NCBI GenBank assembly: GCA_910589595.1
Contig: CAJUTM010000021.1
Location: 1 to 57,592 of the forward strand
Source of the DNA: an uncultured Eubacterium sp.
GTDB taxonomy: Bacteria > Bacillota > Clostridia > Lachnospirales > Lachnospiraceae
Length of the DNA: 57,592 nucleotides
Direction of reading: 5' to 3'
The position numbers and the translations under genes were made by a program. The notes under the pieces were generated by a model that was given only the letters and a program-made list of their open reading frames with translations, ran no database searches and was not told the DNA's origin. Each line of letters begins with the position of its first letter. The stretch's first letter is position 1. Shown here piece after piece: positions 36,241-44,218 of the stretch.

Positions 36241-36501
36241 ATGGCACGAGGAGCAGGGAAAAACGGATGGGCTTTAGTTTTGCTAATATTGGCAGGAGTT
36301 GTTCTGGGCAGTTTCATCAGCCAGCTGACAAGCGGCGTCTCATGGCTGTCATGGTTGAGTTTCGGACAGAATTTCGGTTTTGCCGACCCGATACGGCTGA
36401 ATTTGGGCGTCTTGGTCTTGACATTTGGCCTTACGATTAAATTCACGATTGGAAGCATTATCGGTATTATTGTCGCCGCCATCATTTATCATTTTATTTA
36501 A
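36241..36501 (+). CDS. DUF4321 small membrane protein
   Basis: An 86-residue protein with two membrane helices (about residues 9-30 and 52-83) and a Gly/Ser-rich joint. It matches the DUF4321 family by its start (ARGAGKNGWALVLLILAGVVLG) and the C-terminal Gly/Ile helix. Function is unknown. GGAGG is seven bases before the ATG and a promoter is visible. Its stop codon abuts the stop codon of apbE, with no base between the two convergent genes. Confidence 0.85.
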   Translation: MARGAGKNGWALVLLILAGVVLGSFISQLTSGVSWLSWLSFGQNFGFADPIRLNLGVLVLTFGLTIKFTIGSIIGIIVAAIIYHFI

Positions 36502-37500
36502 TTATTTACGGGATAAACGGATTTTGCCGGATTGCCAGAAAGTACCATCTTTACGGATAATGAGAACTTGTATTTGCGGATGGTTTTTCTGGTATTCTTT
36601 TATTTTCTCCTCACCCATAACGAACAAAGCCGTCGCCAACGCATCCGCCTCCGTTCCGTCATTGCCGATTACCGTTACGGAAGCGAGCGTATTATCCGCC
36701 GGCATTCCCGTAGAAACATCCATAATATGATGATACAACACCCCGTCTTCCTCAAAATTGCGCTGGTATATGCCGCTGGTAACAACCGCTTTGTCTTCGA
36801 CGGACAGAGAGCCGTACAAGCTCGTGCCATCCTGCGGGTTTGTAATCCCCACTTCATATTGGCTGCCGTCGCTTTTTCTCCCTATCGTCTGCACATTTCC
36901 CCCCAACGATAAAATCGCAGATGTAACTCCTCTTTTTTTCCACATGTCGATAATATTCTGCGCCGCATATCCTTTTGCTACCGCCCCTAAGTCAATCTCC
37001 ATCCCTGCTTCCAATTGAATCTGATATTCGGGCAGACAGTGTATCTTCCGGTAATCAATCTTCTCCACCGCCTCCTCACGGGCGGCTTTTGACGGCACAC
37101 GCTGTTTTTCTTTTGTAAATCCCCACGCCTTTACGAGCGGATAGGTGGAAATGTCAAAAACTCCGCCCGTTTGCTCGCTGTACTCCTTACTCCGTTGAAT
37201 CAATTCATACGTTTCTTTTGCAACAATGACCGGCTTTCCTTTCGCAGAATTAATCTTTGATATGTCGCTTCCGTTCTGCGTAACTGAAAACAACCTGTCC
37301 AGAAGCTGAATGAAACGCGCCGCTTCCGTGATTGCCTCTTCCCCGTTATCTCCATACACAGTCAACTGCATTATCGTATCCATAGCGAAAATTTCGCGCG
37401 TCGCTTTTTTCTCCTGTTCTCCCGTCTCTCCACAGCCTGTCAAAAGGCAAAGAAACAGAAGAAACAAATATTTTACTGCGCGTATAAGCGTCTCTCTCAT
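36502..37500 (-). CDS. apbE: FAD:protein FMN transferase, lipoprotein
   Basis: A 332-residue ApbE flavin transferase. A lipoprotein signal (residues 1-23, LLTGC with lipid-acceptor Cys23) places it outside the membrane. ApbE moves FMN from FAD onto a Thr/Ser of targets such as Na+-translocating or RnfG/NqrC-type proteins. Core motifs are FAMDTIMQLTVYG near residue 40, GAVAKGYAAQNI, ILSLGGNVQTIG and the C-terminal magnesium site AVVTSGIYQR / HHIMDVSTGMPA. Its ATG overlaps the queH stop by four bases. Confidence 0.94.
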   Translation of the reverse strand: MRETLIRAVKYLFLLFLCLLTGCGETGEQEKKATREIFAMDTIMQLTVYGDNGEEAITEAARFIQLLDRLFSVTQNGSDISKINSAKGKPVIVAKETYELIQRSKEYSEQTGGVFDISTYPLVKAWGFTKEKQRVPSKAAREEAVEKIDYRKIHCLPEYQIQLEAGMEIDLGAVAKGYAAQNIIDMWKKRGVTSAILSLGGNVQTIGRKSDGSQYEVGITNPQDGTSLYGSLSVEDKAVVTSGIYQRNFEEDGVLYHHIMDVSTGMPADNTLASVTVIGNDGTEADALATALFVMGEEKIKEYQKNHPQIQVLIIRKDGTFWQSGKIRLSRK

Positions 37501-38123
37501 GTCTCTTTCTCCCTCTCCCGTGCGGCGGCGGAGTAAAGGCAGCCGCAGTAATCCTGTCGATACAATCCGTATTCTTTTGATAGTGCAATACTTCTCTTAT
37601 AACCGTCCCTTTTCTTAAAATCCGACGGCAGATAGGAAACGCCGTATTTTTCTGCCAGCGCTTCTCCCAACTGCATTAAAAGCGCCGCGTCTTTGTGCGG
37701 GCTGATGGATAATGTCGTACAAAAGTAGTCAAACATCCCCTCTTTGGCCCGCCGCGCCGTCTCCTCCAGACGCAGGCGGAAACAACGCTCACAGCGGACG
37801 CCGCGCTCCGCGTCCTCTTCGTGCCCTTTTGCCGCCTCCAAAAAACGCTGCGGCTCATAGCCGGCTTCCTGCACATGTATTTCCCCACCATAGGGAACTT
37901 CACTTAAATAGCGGAGCAGTTCCTTTTTTCTCTTTTCATATTCTACCTCTTGCGTAATATTGGGATTATAAAAGAAAACCGTTATCTCGAAAAAGGCATG
38001 GAGATATTCTAATACATAGCTGCTGCACGGCGCGCAGCAACAATGTAGAAACAGCCTCTTTTTCTCTCCACACAAACCCTGTATAAGCTGCTCTAACTCT
38101 TTCTGATAATTTCTTCTGTTCAT
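37497..38123 (-). CDS. queH: Epoxyqueuosine reductase QueH
   Basis: A 208-residue DUF208/QueH enzyme that completes queuosine synthesis in tRNA by reducing epoxyqueuosine, in place of the unrelated QueG. The Cys motifs for the iron-sulfur cluster and metal site are intact: HCCCAPC (Cys28-30 and Cys33), CERCF and the C-terminal DYCGCLYS. It lies six bases after pgeF and overlaps apbE by four bases. No other que gene is in the window. Confidence 0.94.
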   Translation of the reverse strand: MNRRNYQKELEQLIQGLCGEKKRLFLHCCCAPCSSYVLEYLHAFFEITVFFYNPNITQEVEYEKRKKELLRYLSEVPYGGEIHVQEAGYEPQRFLEAAKGHEEDAERGVRCERCFRLRLEETARRAKEGMFDYFCTTLSISPHKDAALLMQLGEALAEKYGVSYLPSDFKKRDGYKRSIALSKEYGLYRQDYCGCLYSAAAREREKET

Positions 38124-38129
38124 TTGCGC

Positions 38130-38957
38130 TCACATTTTCCTTTCCAGTGAAATAATTCCCGATAAATTGCCCCGCCGGCCGTTAGTGACCCGATGGGAAA
38201 ACAGCACATCCGCATGACAACAGGTGCAGTACCCGCTTACTTCAATCTGCTCTCTGGGAATCCCCGCTTCTTCTAACAGAATACGGTTTGTCTCCCATAA
38301 ATTCAATTGATATTTGTGATTCTCTTTCTCTTCCCATAATGTTCCCCACTGTTCTCGGGGAAATTCTTTGCGGAAAGCTTCTATCACATCTTCGCTCACC
38401 TCATAACAGTCTTGACAAATCGACGGCCCTATGACGGCATAGATATCTTCCGGCGCAGATTCAAATTCCCGCTGCATGGCCTCCACGGTACGCGCTCCCA
38501 TCCGCATTACCGTGCCCCGCCATCCGGAGTGGCTGGCGCCAATGGCCTGTCTCACCGGATCATAGAAAAAGAGAGGAACACAATCGGCAAAGAAAATCAT
38601 CAATACGACTTGTTTATCATTCGTTATCAGACCGTCCACGCCGACGAGGTCGGATTGTCTGATTACGCCTTTTCCGCAGTCCGTCTTATCTACCCTCCGA
38701 ATCACCGTCTCGTGGATTTGGTCGCTCAGCACAAGATGTTCGGGATTATAGCCGACTGCCTGTGCAAATAAGCGGTGATTGGCAAGTACATCTTCCTGTA
38801 CATCGCCGCGGCTGAAACTCATGTTCATGGAAGCGCACGCCCCTTTGCTGACACCGCCGGATTTTGTTGAACAGGCATGCATAATACCAAGCCGTTCAAA
38901 AGAGGGAAATGTAAGGTAAGGAACGCCATTTTTTTCATTCCGGATAATGTTCTCCAT
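38130..38957 (-). CDS. pgeF: Laccase-domain purine nucleoside/peptidoglycan editing protein (PgeF/YfiH)
   Basis: A 275-residue multicopper-oxidase-like DUF152 protein. The His/Cys metal site is visible in FFADCVPLFFYD, GASHSGWRGT and the C-terminal SGYCTCCHADVLFSHR. Family members (YfiH, YlmD) have been reported to act on purine nucleosides and to edit peptidoglycan precursors. The start at 38957 has AGGAG eight bases upstream. It heads the pgeF-queH-apbE operon and is divergent from the phospholipase C-like gene. Confidence 0.92.
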   Translation of the reverse strand: MENIIRNEKNGVPYLTFPSFERLGIMHACSTKSGGVSKGACASMNMSFSRGDVQEDVLANHRLFAQAVGYNPEHLVLSDQIHETVIRRVDKTDCGKGVIRQSDLVGVDGLITNDKQVVLMIFFADCVPLFFYDPVRQAIGASHSGWRGTVMRMGARTVEAMQREFESAPEDIYAVIGPSICQDCYEVSEDVIEAFRKEFPREQWGTLWEEKENHKYQLNLWETNRILLEEAGIPREQIEVSGYCTCCHADVLFSHRVTNGRRGNLSGIISLERKM

Positions 38958-38984
38958 ATCGATATCTCCTAACATTTTGTTGTA

Positions 38985-39012
38985 ATTATCAGTAAAAATT
39001 TCGTATCCGCAA
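38985..39012 (-). promoter_or_regulatory. Putative pgeF promoter
   Basis: Minus-strand TTGCGG (39007-39012), 16-base spacer, GATAAT (38985-38990). Acceptable but not strong. Confidence 0.45.
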
Positions 39013-39027
39013 ATCTTTCCTTATCTT

Positions 39028-39056
39028 TTGAGAAAAATATGTTATACTAGTATAGT
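39028..39056 (+). promoter_or_regulatory. Promoter of the phospholipase C-like gene
   Basis: Plus-strand TTGAGA (39028-39033), 17-base spacer, TATAGT (39051-39056). Gives a leader of about 58 nt before the ATG at 39120. Confidence 0.65.
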
Positions 39057-39119
39057 GAATACTAAGTTTTTTATGTTAAGCGCAGGATAAATTTTCAGTC
39101 TGCGAAAGGAGGGTTTTTC

Positions 39120-39938
39120 ATGCCTTGTATCTATGCACATGATTCTTTTGGCAAAAAAGTTGCCGGCATTTTGCCGAAAGAACTACAAGATATCATCCGC
39201 AATCATGAAAAAGAATTTCAGATAGGTCTGCAGGGGCCGGACTTTTTATTTTTTTACCATCCTCTGCTGAAATTGCGCACAAATCAAATGGGATATTGGC
39301 AGCACGGCCAAACGATAGCGGACTTTTTAACTGCCCTGCTCCCGTCCCTGCGCAAATCCGCTTCCCACAACAACGGAACATATGCCTATCTTCTCGGTTT
39401 TATCTGTCACTTTATCCTCGACAGCGAGTGTCATAGTTTTGTCATACCCATTTCTGAAAAACCGGGTGTCAGTCATCTAGCTGTTGAAAATGAATTTGAC
39501 CGCCATTTATTAAAGAAAGACGGCTGCACCCCTGTCACCTATCCGGTCTGGCGCAAAATACCGACTTCACATACTGTCGTAAATGCCATTCACCGTGCCT
39601 ACCGTCCGCTTCACCTGAAGAAAAAGCACATTCGCAGAGCGCTTCGTGGTATGCGCTTTTACAAGCGGATGCTCACTTGCGGCTGTTCCCTGAAACGGGC
39701 CCTCATACGCGCCTGTATGAAATTGTCGATGCATTATGAAAAGCTGGAAGGACATATGATGACTCTCCGCCCAAAAAAGTATGCGGCAAAGACGAACCAG
39801 AGTCTGCAGTATTTATATGATAATGCCATCCCCCTTGCCAGAGAAGTTCTGGAAGACTTCCACCACAGCGTCGTCTCGGGCAAAAAGCTCCACCCGCGTT
39901 TTTATACGACTTTCAAAAACAATGTGCAATGTGAGTGA
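39120..39938 (+). CDS. Zinc-dependent phospholipase C family protein
   Basis: A 272-residue all-helical protein of the zinc phospholipase C/P1 nuclease-like group. Likely zinc ligands are His7/Asp8 (IYAHDSFG), Asp in GPDFLFF (about residue 40), His in GFICHFILDSECH (about residues 98-108) and ENEFD. There is no signal peptide, unlike secreted toxins of the family, so it is probably a cytoplasmic enzyme of unknown substrate. GGAGG lies six bases before the ATG. It converges on the HD hydrolase with a 13-base gap. Confidence 0.83.
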   Translation: MPCIYAHDSFGKKVAGILPKELQDIIRNHEKEFQIGLQGPDFLFFYHPLLKLRTNQMGYWQHGQTIADFLTALLPSLRKSASHNNGTYAYLLGFICHFILDSECHSFVIPISEKPGVSHLAVENEFDRHLLKKDGCTPVTYPVWRKIPTSHTVVNAIHRAYRPLHLKKKHIRRALRGMRFYKRMLTCGCSLKRALIRACMKLSMHYEKLEGHMMTLRPKKYAAKTNQSLQYLYDNAIPLAREVLEDFHHSVVSGKKLHPRFYTTFKNNVQCE

Positions 39939-39951
39939 TACGGCACACAGG

Positions 39952-40581
39952 TTATCGTCCGAGGTCTCTCCGGTACTGGCGGAGAAACTCATACACGAGT
40001 TTTCTCTTTTCATGCCAGAACTGACGCCCCGGCGCCGTTACAAATTCCATTTGTTTCATTTGGCGGTATGTGTATTTTTCAAAATGGCGGCACACCGAAT
40101 CAAACGTGGGATTATCTTCTTTGGAGGCAATCCATGAATCAAGAATTATCCCCATTGCGCCTGTGTCGTCCAGCATATCTGCTTCCATCAGCACAACAAG
40201 TTCCAGCGGGGTCGCCTTTTCATGCAGCAAACGCTTATTCGGATGTTCTTCAATTAAATAACAGATAAAATCAATCTGCGCCGGTTCATACGAACGCCGC
40301 TCCAAATAATCTCTGCAAATTCTGGCGCTCTCTTCTGCATGATTACAGTCCCCTCCCGCCGAATATCCTGCATCATGGAATATCGTGGCAATTTTTAATG
40401 ATTCCCTGTCCATATTTTCATCGCACAGGCGGTCGCAAATCCGAAGCATCCACTGATAGACACGGAGCGTATGCGCATATCTGTCATATGCAATTTTATT
40501 TTTGCTTTTATCCCCCTTGCGGCGGTCGTAGCTGTATAATATCTCTTCTACAAACTGAAACATCTTGCGATGCTGCTTCAT
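39952..40581 (-). CDS. HD-domain hydrolase
   Basis: A 209-residue HD-superfamily phosphohydrolase. Metal ligands are His in RYAHTLRVY (about residue 36), the HD pair in ATIFHDAGYS (about residues 68-69), a His in EEHPNKR and a late Asp in MEADMLDD. The substrate is unknown; the layout resembles small HD proteins acting on nucleotides. It is probably a single-gene unit. An AGGAAAGG-like site lies upstream of the ATG. Confidence 0.85.
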   Translation of the reverse strand: MKQHRKMFQFVEEILYSYDRRKGDKSKNKIAYDRYAHTLRVYQWMLRICDRLCDENMDRESLKIATIFHDAGYSAGGDCNHAEESARICRDYLERRSYEPAQIDFICYLIEEHPNKRLLHEKATPLELVVLMEADMLDDTGAMGIILDSWIASKEDNPTFDSVCRHFEKYTYRQMKQMEFVTAPGRQFWHEKRKLVYEFLRQYRRDLGR

Positions 40582-40704
40582 GGTTTCTCGACCCTTTCCT
40601 GAGCAATTTCCCTCTTCTATTGTATTTCTATACTAACACATCGGATTTTAAAATACAACGGAGCAAAAAAGTTTTGGCTCCCCCTTTATTTTCTGCATAC
40701 AAAA

Positions 40705-40728
40705 GAGCCGACTGACAGCAATCGGCCC
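40705..40728 (-). terminator. Terminator downstream of the Rpn remnant
   Basis: On the minus strand GGGCCGA pairs with TCGGCTC (one G-U pair) across a ten-base loop and runs into TCTTTTG. It lies about 40 bases after the remnant's stop codon. Confidence 0.65.
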
Positions 40729-40768
40729 CTTAAAATCATTGCGGTTATTATTGTAATCATATTTGCAG

Positions 40769-41245
40769 TCACTGCCAATACTTCTGTACTGTCTCCTCGG
40801 CCTCATTCTCCGACAATCCAAACTTATCAACAAGCTTCTGCACCGAATCCGGGAAAGATAAATTAAATTCCTGACACATCTCAACAGCATTCTGCATTGC
40901 TGCCTCCGCACGCTGACTTCGGATATGGTTCCGCATAATTGTTTCTTCATCAAATATTGTCATCATCATGTCTAAAACCTCACTTTCCCTGCTTTCCAGA
41001 TATTCTTTCAAAACATCTTTGTCCTTACAAATACGGATGGTTTCCAAAATCGCCTCTTTTGTTCGTCCATGAGGCTTCCGCTGTTCACTGTATACTTTTG
41101 TAAAAGTAACATACTGCCCGACAATGTCATCCCCATTGTCTCCATACAACATTCTGACTTTTACTTCCAGCGCCGACTCCTGCCCGCCAAAAAACTCATC
41201 CGACAGGCTGACATACTGTGGCTTATCCCTCCCCCATTGCCCCTG
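40769..41245 (-). pseudogene. 5'-truncated Rpn/YhgA-type PD-(D/E)XK transposase remnant
   Basis: The open frame reads QWGRDKPQYVSL, SALEVKVRMLYGDNG and YVTFTKVYSEQRKPHGRTKEAI, matching the C-terminal half of Rpn-family recombination-promoting nucleases (about 300 residues when whole). The N-terminal catalytic core with the PD-(D/E)XK residues is missing. Upstream at 41246-41248 an in-frame TAG closes the frame and no start codon fits it; an internal ATG at 41152 gives 127 residues but has no binding site. The product would be inactive as a nuclease. The break falls about 50 bases from the end of the amidohydrolase gene. Confidence 0.8.
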
Positions 41246-41298
41246 CTATTATATATAGTATACCTCAATTCCCATCGTCTGTAAAATGATTTTCAACC

Positions 41299-42480
41299 TT
41301 AGATTTGTGTCCTGCTGTCATACACAATTTCCCCATTGATAATCGTAAAAAGAGTTTTTGTAAAGACTTCCATCGGGTTGCCAGAAAAGATAGCAATGTC
41401 CGCATCTTTTCCCTGTTCCAGTGAGCCGACACGGTCCGCCACACCGCATATCTGCGCCGCATGGAGTGTAATTGCTTTCAAACCTCCTTCCATTGATAGT
41501 CCCTGTTTGACACAAAGTCCGGCAAACAATGGTAAATATCGGATTAACGAGACCGGATGGTCGGTCATAATCGCTGTCTTAATACCGGCCCGCTCCAGTA
41601 CTCCCGCCGTCTTAAAGCTCATATTTTTTACTTCAATTTTCGAGCGTGACGTCATATCCGGCCCGACAATAACCGGAAAACCGGATTCGGCTATCTCATC
41701 GGCTATCAAGTGCCCCTCCGTACAGTGGTCGAGCGTCATATCGAGCTGAAATTCTTTGGCAATGCGAATCGCCGTCAAAATGTCGTCGGCCCGATGGGCA
41801 TGCGCTTTCAGGGGAATCTCTCTTCTCAGCACGGGAAGCCAGCACTCCATCCGAAAATCCTCTTCACCCGTGGCAATCTCTCCCCGCTCTTTTTTCTCCT
41901 TATAGCAGCACGCCTTATATAATTCTTCCCGCAACATCGCCGCAATTGCCATCCGGCTTGCAGGCATTATATCCTTTTCCCCATAATTCATTTTGGGATT
42001 TTCTCCAAAGGCAACTTTCATCGCTGCTGGCGATTTCACAACCATACGCTCCATACAGCGGCCATGTACTTTCATAAATAGCGACTGCCCTCCAACTACA
42101 TTGGAACTTCCGGGGCCTGTCATCAACGAGGTAATACCGCCTATAATGGCGTCATGAAACGCAGGATCCATCGGATTCACCGCGTCCAGCGCACGCAGAT
42201 GGGGAGTGACGGGCGACGTCATTTCATTGCAGTCATCCCCGATAATCCCCCATTTTTCCTCTGCGATTCCCACATGGCAATGAGCATCAATGAGTCCCGG
42301 CATGACCCATGCCCCCTGTACATCCAATACATTTTCCGTCGCAGAGGCTCGCTCCTCCACTTCCCTGTCGAGCTCATCTATCCGACCAACTGCAATAATT
42401 TTTCCGTTCTCAATATTGACATAGCCATTGTCAAAAGTAGCGCCTGTCATGGTTAATACTTTTCCATTCTTAATCAGCAC
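41299..42480 (-). CDS. Metal-dependent amidohydrolase
   Basis: A 393-residue amidohydrolase-superfamily enzyme (imidazolonepropionase/dihydroorotase-like). The HxH motif is DAHCHVG (His67, His69), followed by KAHAHRADDI, LDHCTEGH and the catalytic Asp in IMTDHPVS. A beta-sandwich half from both termini brackets the barrel (VLTMTGATFDNGYV; DADIAIFSGNP...). The substrate is unknown; a cyclic amide or proline-containing dipeptide is typical. The start is GTG, with GAGAGG eight bases upstream, and that site is buried in a 17-bp hairpin. No linked pathway genes are present. Confidence 0.87.
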   Translation of the reverse strand: MLIKNGKVLTMTGATFDNGYVNIENGKIIAVGRIDELDREVEERASATENVLDVQGAWVMPGLIDAHCHVGIAEEKWGIIGDDCNEMTSPVTPHLRALDAVNPMDPAFHDAIIGGITSLMTGPGSSNVVGGQSLFMKVHGRCMERMVVKSPAAMKVAFGENPKMNYGEKDIMPASRMAIAAMLREELYKACCYKEKKERGEIATGEEDFRMECWLPVLRREIPLKAHAHRADDILTAIRIAKEFQLDMTLDHCTEGHLIADEIAESGFPVIVGPDMTSRSKIEVKNMSFKTAGVLERAGIKTAIMTDHPVSLIRYLPLFAGLCVKQGLSMEGGLKAITLHAAQICGVADRVGSLEQGKDADIAIFSGNPMEVFTKTLFTIINGEIVYDSRTQI

Positions 42481-42484
42481 AAAT

Positions 42485-42530
42485 AAAACCTCTCTTTCTG
42501 TCAGTTATTCTATACAGAAAGGGAGGTTTT
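42485..42530 (-). promoter_or_regulatory. Hairpin sequestering the amidohydrolase ribosome binding site
   Basis: A 17-bp stem (42485-42501 with 42514-42530, one G-U pair) and a 12-base loop. The 3' arm on the minus strand contains AGAGAGGTTTT, the Shine-Dalgarno of the GTG start at 42480, so translation should be blocked unless the stem opens. No known riboswitch aptamer is apparent. Confidence 0.6.
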
Positions 42531-42654
42531 ATGCACTCATAACCGTCTGCCTATTAAACATCGGATACATTGAAAATCAGACGTACTACATTAAAACAGG
42601 AAATTAAGCTAACCAAAGAAACCAAAGGCCAAAAGATAAGCATTGTGGATGGTT

Positions 42655-43320
42655 CTAATTGCCCTCTGCTATTTTGCGGAGGGCTATCAAGTCTTGAATA
42701 TAATAACCCTGTTCTGTTTTTTTCAAATATCCACGCTTTACAAAATTGGCAAGAACATACAGTAAGTGTCGATAGGTCACACCTAAGAAATCAGCTACCT
42801 CTGTATGTCTTTCTCTATACATTTTGTTGCATGAAGTAAGCAGAATAAAATTTGCCAAACGCACCTCTAAGGGATAGGATTGGTTTTGGGAATAATTATA
42901 GGTGTTGCCGATTGCTTTTTGACTTAAGAACAAACAAAGATAACGCAAAAATTTTGTATCATTCAGTATTTTATCCCTGCATTTATTGATATCAATTTCA
43001 TAACACGTACAGAGTGTAATGGCTGTCACGCCGTTAGCGGCTTCCTGCGCACCAAGCAATTCCATTTCCCCAATAAAACAAGGAGCATTCAGGAAATTGA
43101 TTAGAGAAATACGCCCGTTTTCATGGGAAAGAAACAATTTTGCCCGACCGCTTATTAAATAATACAGAAAATCCGGTTTTTCCCCCTCATACAAAATATT
43201 TTCTGCACTATCAAATTTCACGATTGATGTATAGGGGCAAATATCGAAACCAAAATAATTCGACAATGGAAAATGATTATAATATTCTTCTAACGCTTCC
43301 CTTTCGTTTATTACTATCAT
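42655..43320 (-). CDS. Crp/Fnr-family transcriptional regulator (YeiL-like)
   Basis: A 221-residue regulator with an N-terminal cyclic-nucleotide-binding fold (about residues 15-125, with ILYEGEKPDFLYYLISGRAKLF) and a C-terminal winged helix (about 155-210, EVADFLGVTYRHLLYVLANF). The order and the recognition helix resemble YeiL-type members. Four Cys are present but not in the FNR N-terminal pattern. The start at 43320 has AGGA about eight bases upstream. It is divergent from a methyltransferase gene, and a CRP-like palindrome lies between, suggesting it controls that gene and perhaps itself. Confidence 0.87.
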   Translation of the reverse strand: MIVINEREALEEYYNHFPLSNYFGFDICPYTSIVKFDSAENILYEGEKPDFLYYLISGRAKLFLSHENGRISLINFLNAPCFIGEMELLGAQEAANGVTAITLCTCYEIDINKCRDKILNDTKFLRYLCLFLSQKAIGNTYNYSQNQSYPLEVRLANFILLTSCNKMYRERHTEVADFLGVTYRHLLYVLANFVKRGYLKKTEQGYYIQDLIALRKIAEGN

Positions 43321-43341
43321 GGTTGCAGTCCTTTCAAACAG

Positions 43342-43357
43342 TGTGAGATTTCTCATA
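43342..43357. promoter_or_regulatory. CRP/FNR-like operator
   Basis: TGTGA-N6-TCATA, matching nine of ten positions of the CRP consensus half-sites (TGTGA/TCACA). The centre (43349.5) is about 41.5 bases upstream of the start predicted from the -10 at 43379-43384, the classic class II activator position. Confidence 0.6.
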
Positions 43358-43378
43358 ACAGATTATCACGGATTTTTA

Positions 43379-43384
43379 TATAAT
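43379..43384 (+). promoter_or_regulatory. -10 box of the methyltransferase gene
   Basis: TATAAT with no recognisable -35 at the right distance; the CRP-like site takes its place, which fits an activator-dependent promoter. Start predicted near 43391, directly ahead of the GGAGG at 43397. Confidence 0.6.
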
Positions 43385-43406
43385 TCAAGAAAAACTGGAG
43401 GTAAAA

Positions 43407-44051
43407 ATGAAAATGAAACAAAAAGAATATTGGAACAGTGTATCACAAAAAAAGGACTTTACTACGCCTTTTCAAGTCGAGGAATTTTCAAAATATGTGA
43501 AAAGGGATAATATGGTCCTTGATGTAGGCTGCGGATATGGAAGAACACTTGACGAACTGTATCATGACGGCTATCGTAACCTAATTGGCATTGATTTTTC
43601 AAAAGGTATGATAGAACGGGGAAAACAGCAGTTTCCTTATCTTGATTTAAGGGTAAAAGAAAACGCCAAAATATCCTTGCCAGACGCAAGCATTGACGCC
43701 GTAATCCTTTTTGCGGTTTTAACCTGCATATGGACAAATGAAGAGCAGGAGCAGCTATTAACGGAAATTAGACGAATATTGAAACCACAGGGAATTTTGT
43801 ATGTAAATGATTTCCTGCTGAATACAGATGAACGTAATCTTACAAGATATGCAAAATACAAAGAAACTTATGGCATATATGGTGTGTTTGAACTTCCGGA
43901 AGGCGCAGTATGCCGACACCATGATGAAACATGGATAAAACAACTTTTGAGCGATTTTTCTGAACAGGAATACAACCATTTAACATTTACAACAATGAAT
44001 GGCAATAAATCAAACGGCTTCTATTTTATAGGACAGTTAAATCACTTCTAA
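43407..44051 (+). CDS. Class I SAM-dependent methyltransferase
   Basis: A 214-residue methyltransferase with motif I VLDVGCGYGRTLDEL (about residues 37-51), an acidic post-I IGIDFSKGM, and the motif IV-like IDAVILFAVLT. The C-terminal part (CRHHDETWI, YNHLTF) resembles UbiE/tellurite-type small-molecule methyltransferases; the substrate is unknown. GGAGG is five bases before the ATG. It stands alone, divergent from the Crp/Fnr regulator that probably controls it. Confidence 0.85.
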   Translation: MKMKQKEYWNSVSQKKDFTTPFQVEEFSKYVKRDNMVLDVGCGYGRTLDELYHDGYRNLIGIDFSKGMIERGKQQFPYLDLRVKENAKISLPDASIDAVILFAVLTCIWTNEEQEQLLTEIRRILKPQGILYVNDFLLNTDERNLTRYAKYKETYGIYGVFELPEGAVCRHHDETWIKQLLSDFSEQEYNHLTFTTMNGNKSNGFYFIGQLNHF

Positions 44052-44075
44052 CGCAATCATAAATAATTTAACATT

Positions 44076-44218
44076 CTATACTTTTACACCTGCGACTGTA
44101 TGGCGCATTTTATCCGCCTCGACCTCTTGGGTTAGAGCTGTTGTAGATAAAGAAACGAGCCATTTTTCCATCGTCTGATTTATAGAGCACTTGTGTTTGT
44201 CCCCTATCTTCTCAAATG
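44076..44218 (-). pseudogene. Coding-like fragment, end of an unknown gene
   Basis: A minus-strand frame ending at a TAG (44076-44078) reads like real protein (YLFAFEKIGDKHK, MEKWLVSLSTTALTQEVEAD) for about 45 residues without a plausible start. It overlaps the end of the P-loop gene in another frame. It could be the tail of a gene lost by deletion. I do not recognise it. Confidence 0.3.

Noticed and set aside
42485..42530. Amidohydrolase leader hairpin as a plain terminator
   Set aside because: No gene ends toward it on the plus strand, and on the minus strand its 3' arm is the ribosome binding site of the next gene.
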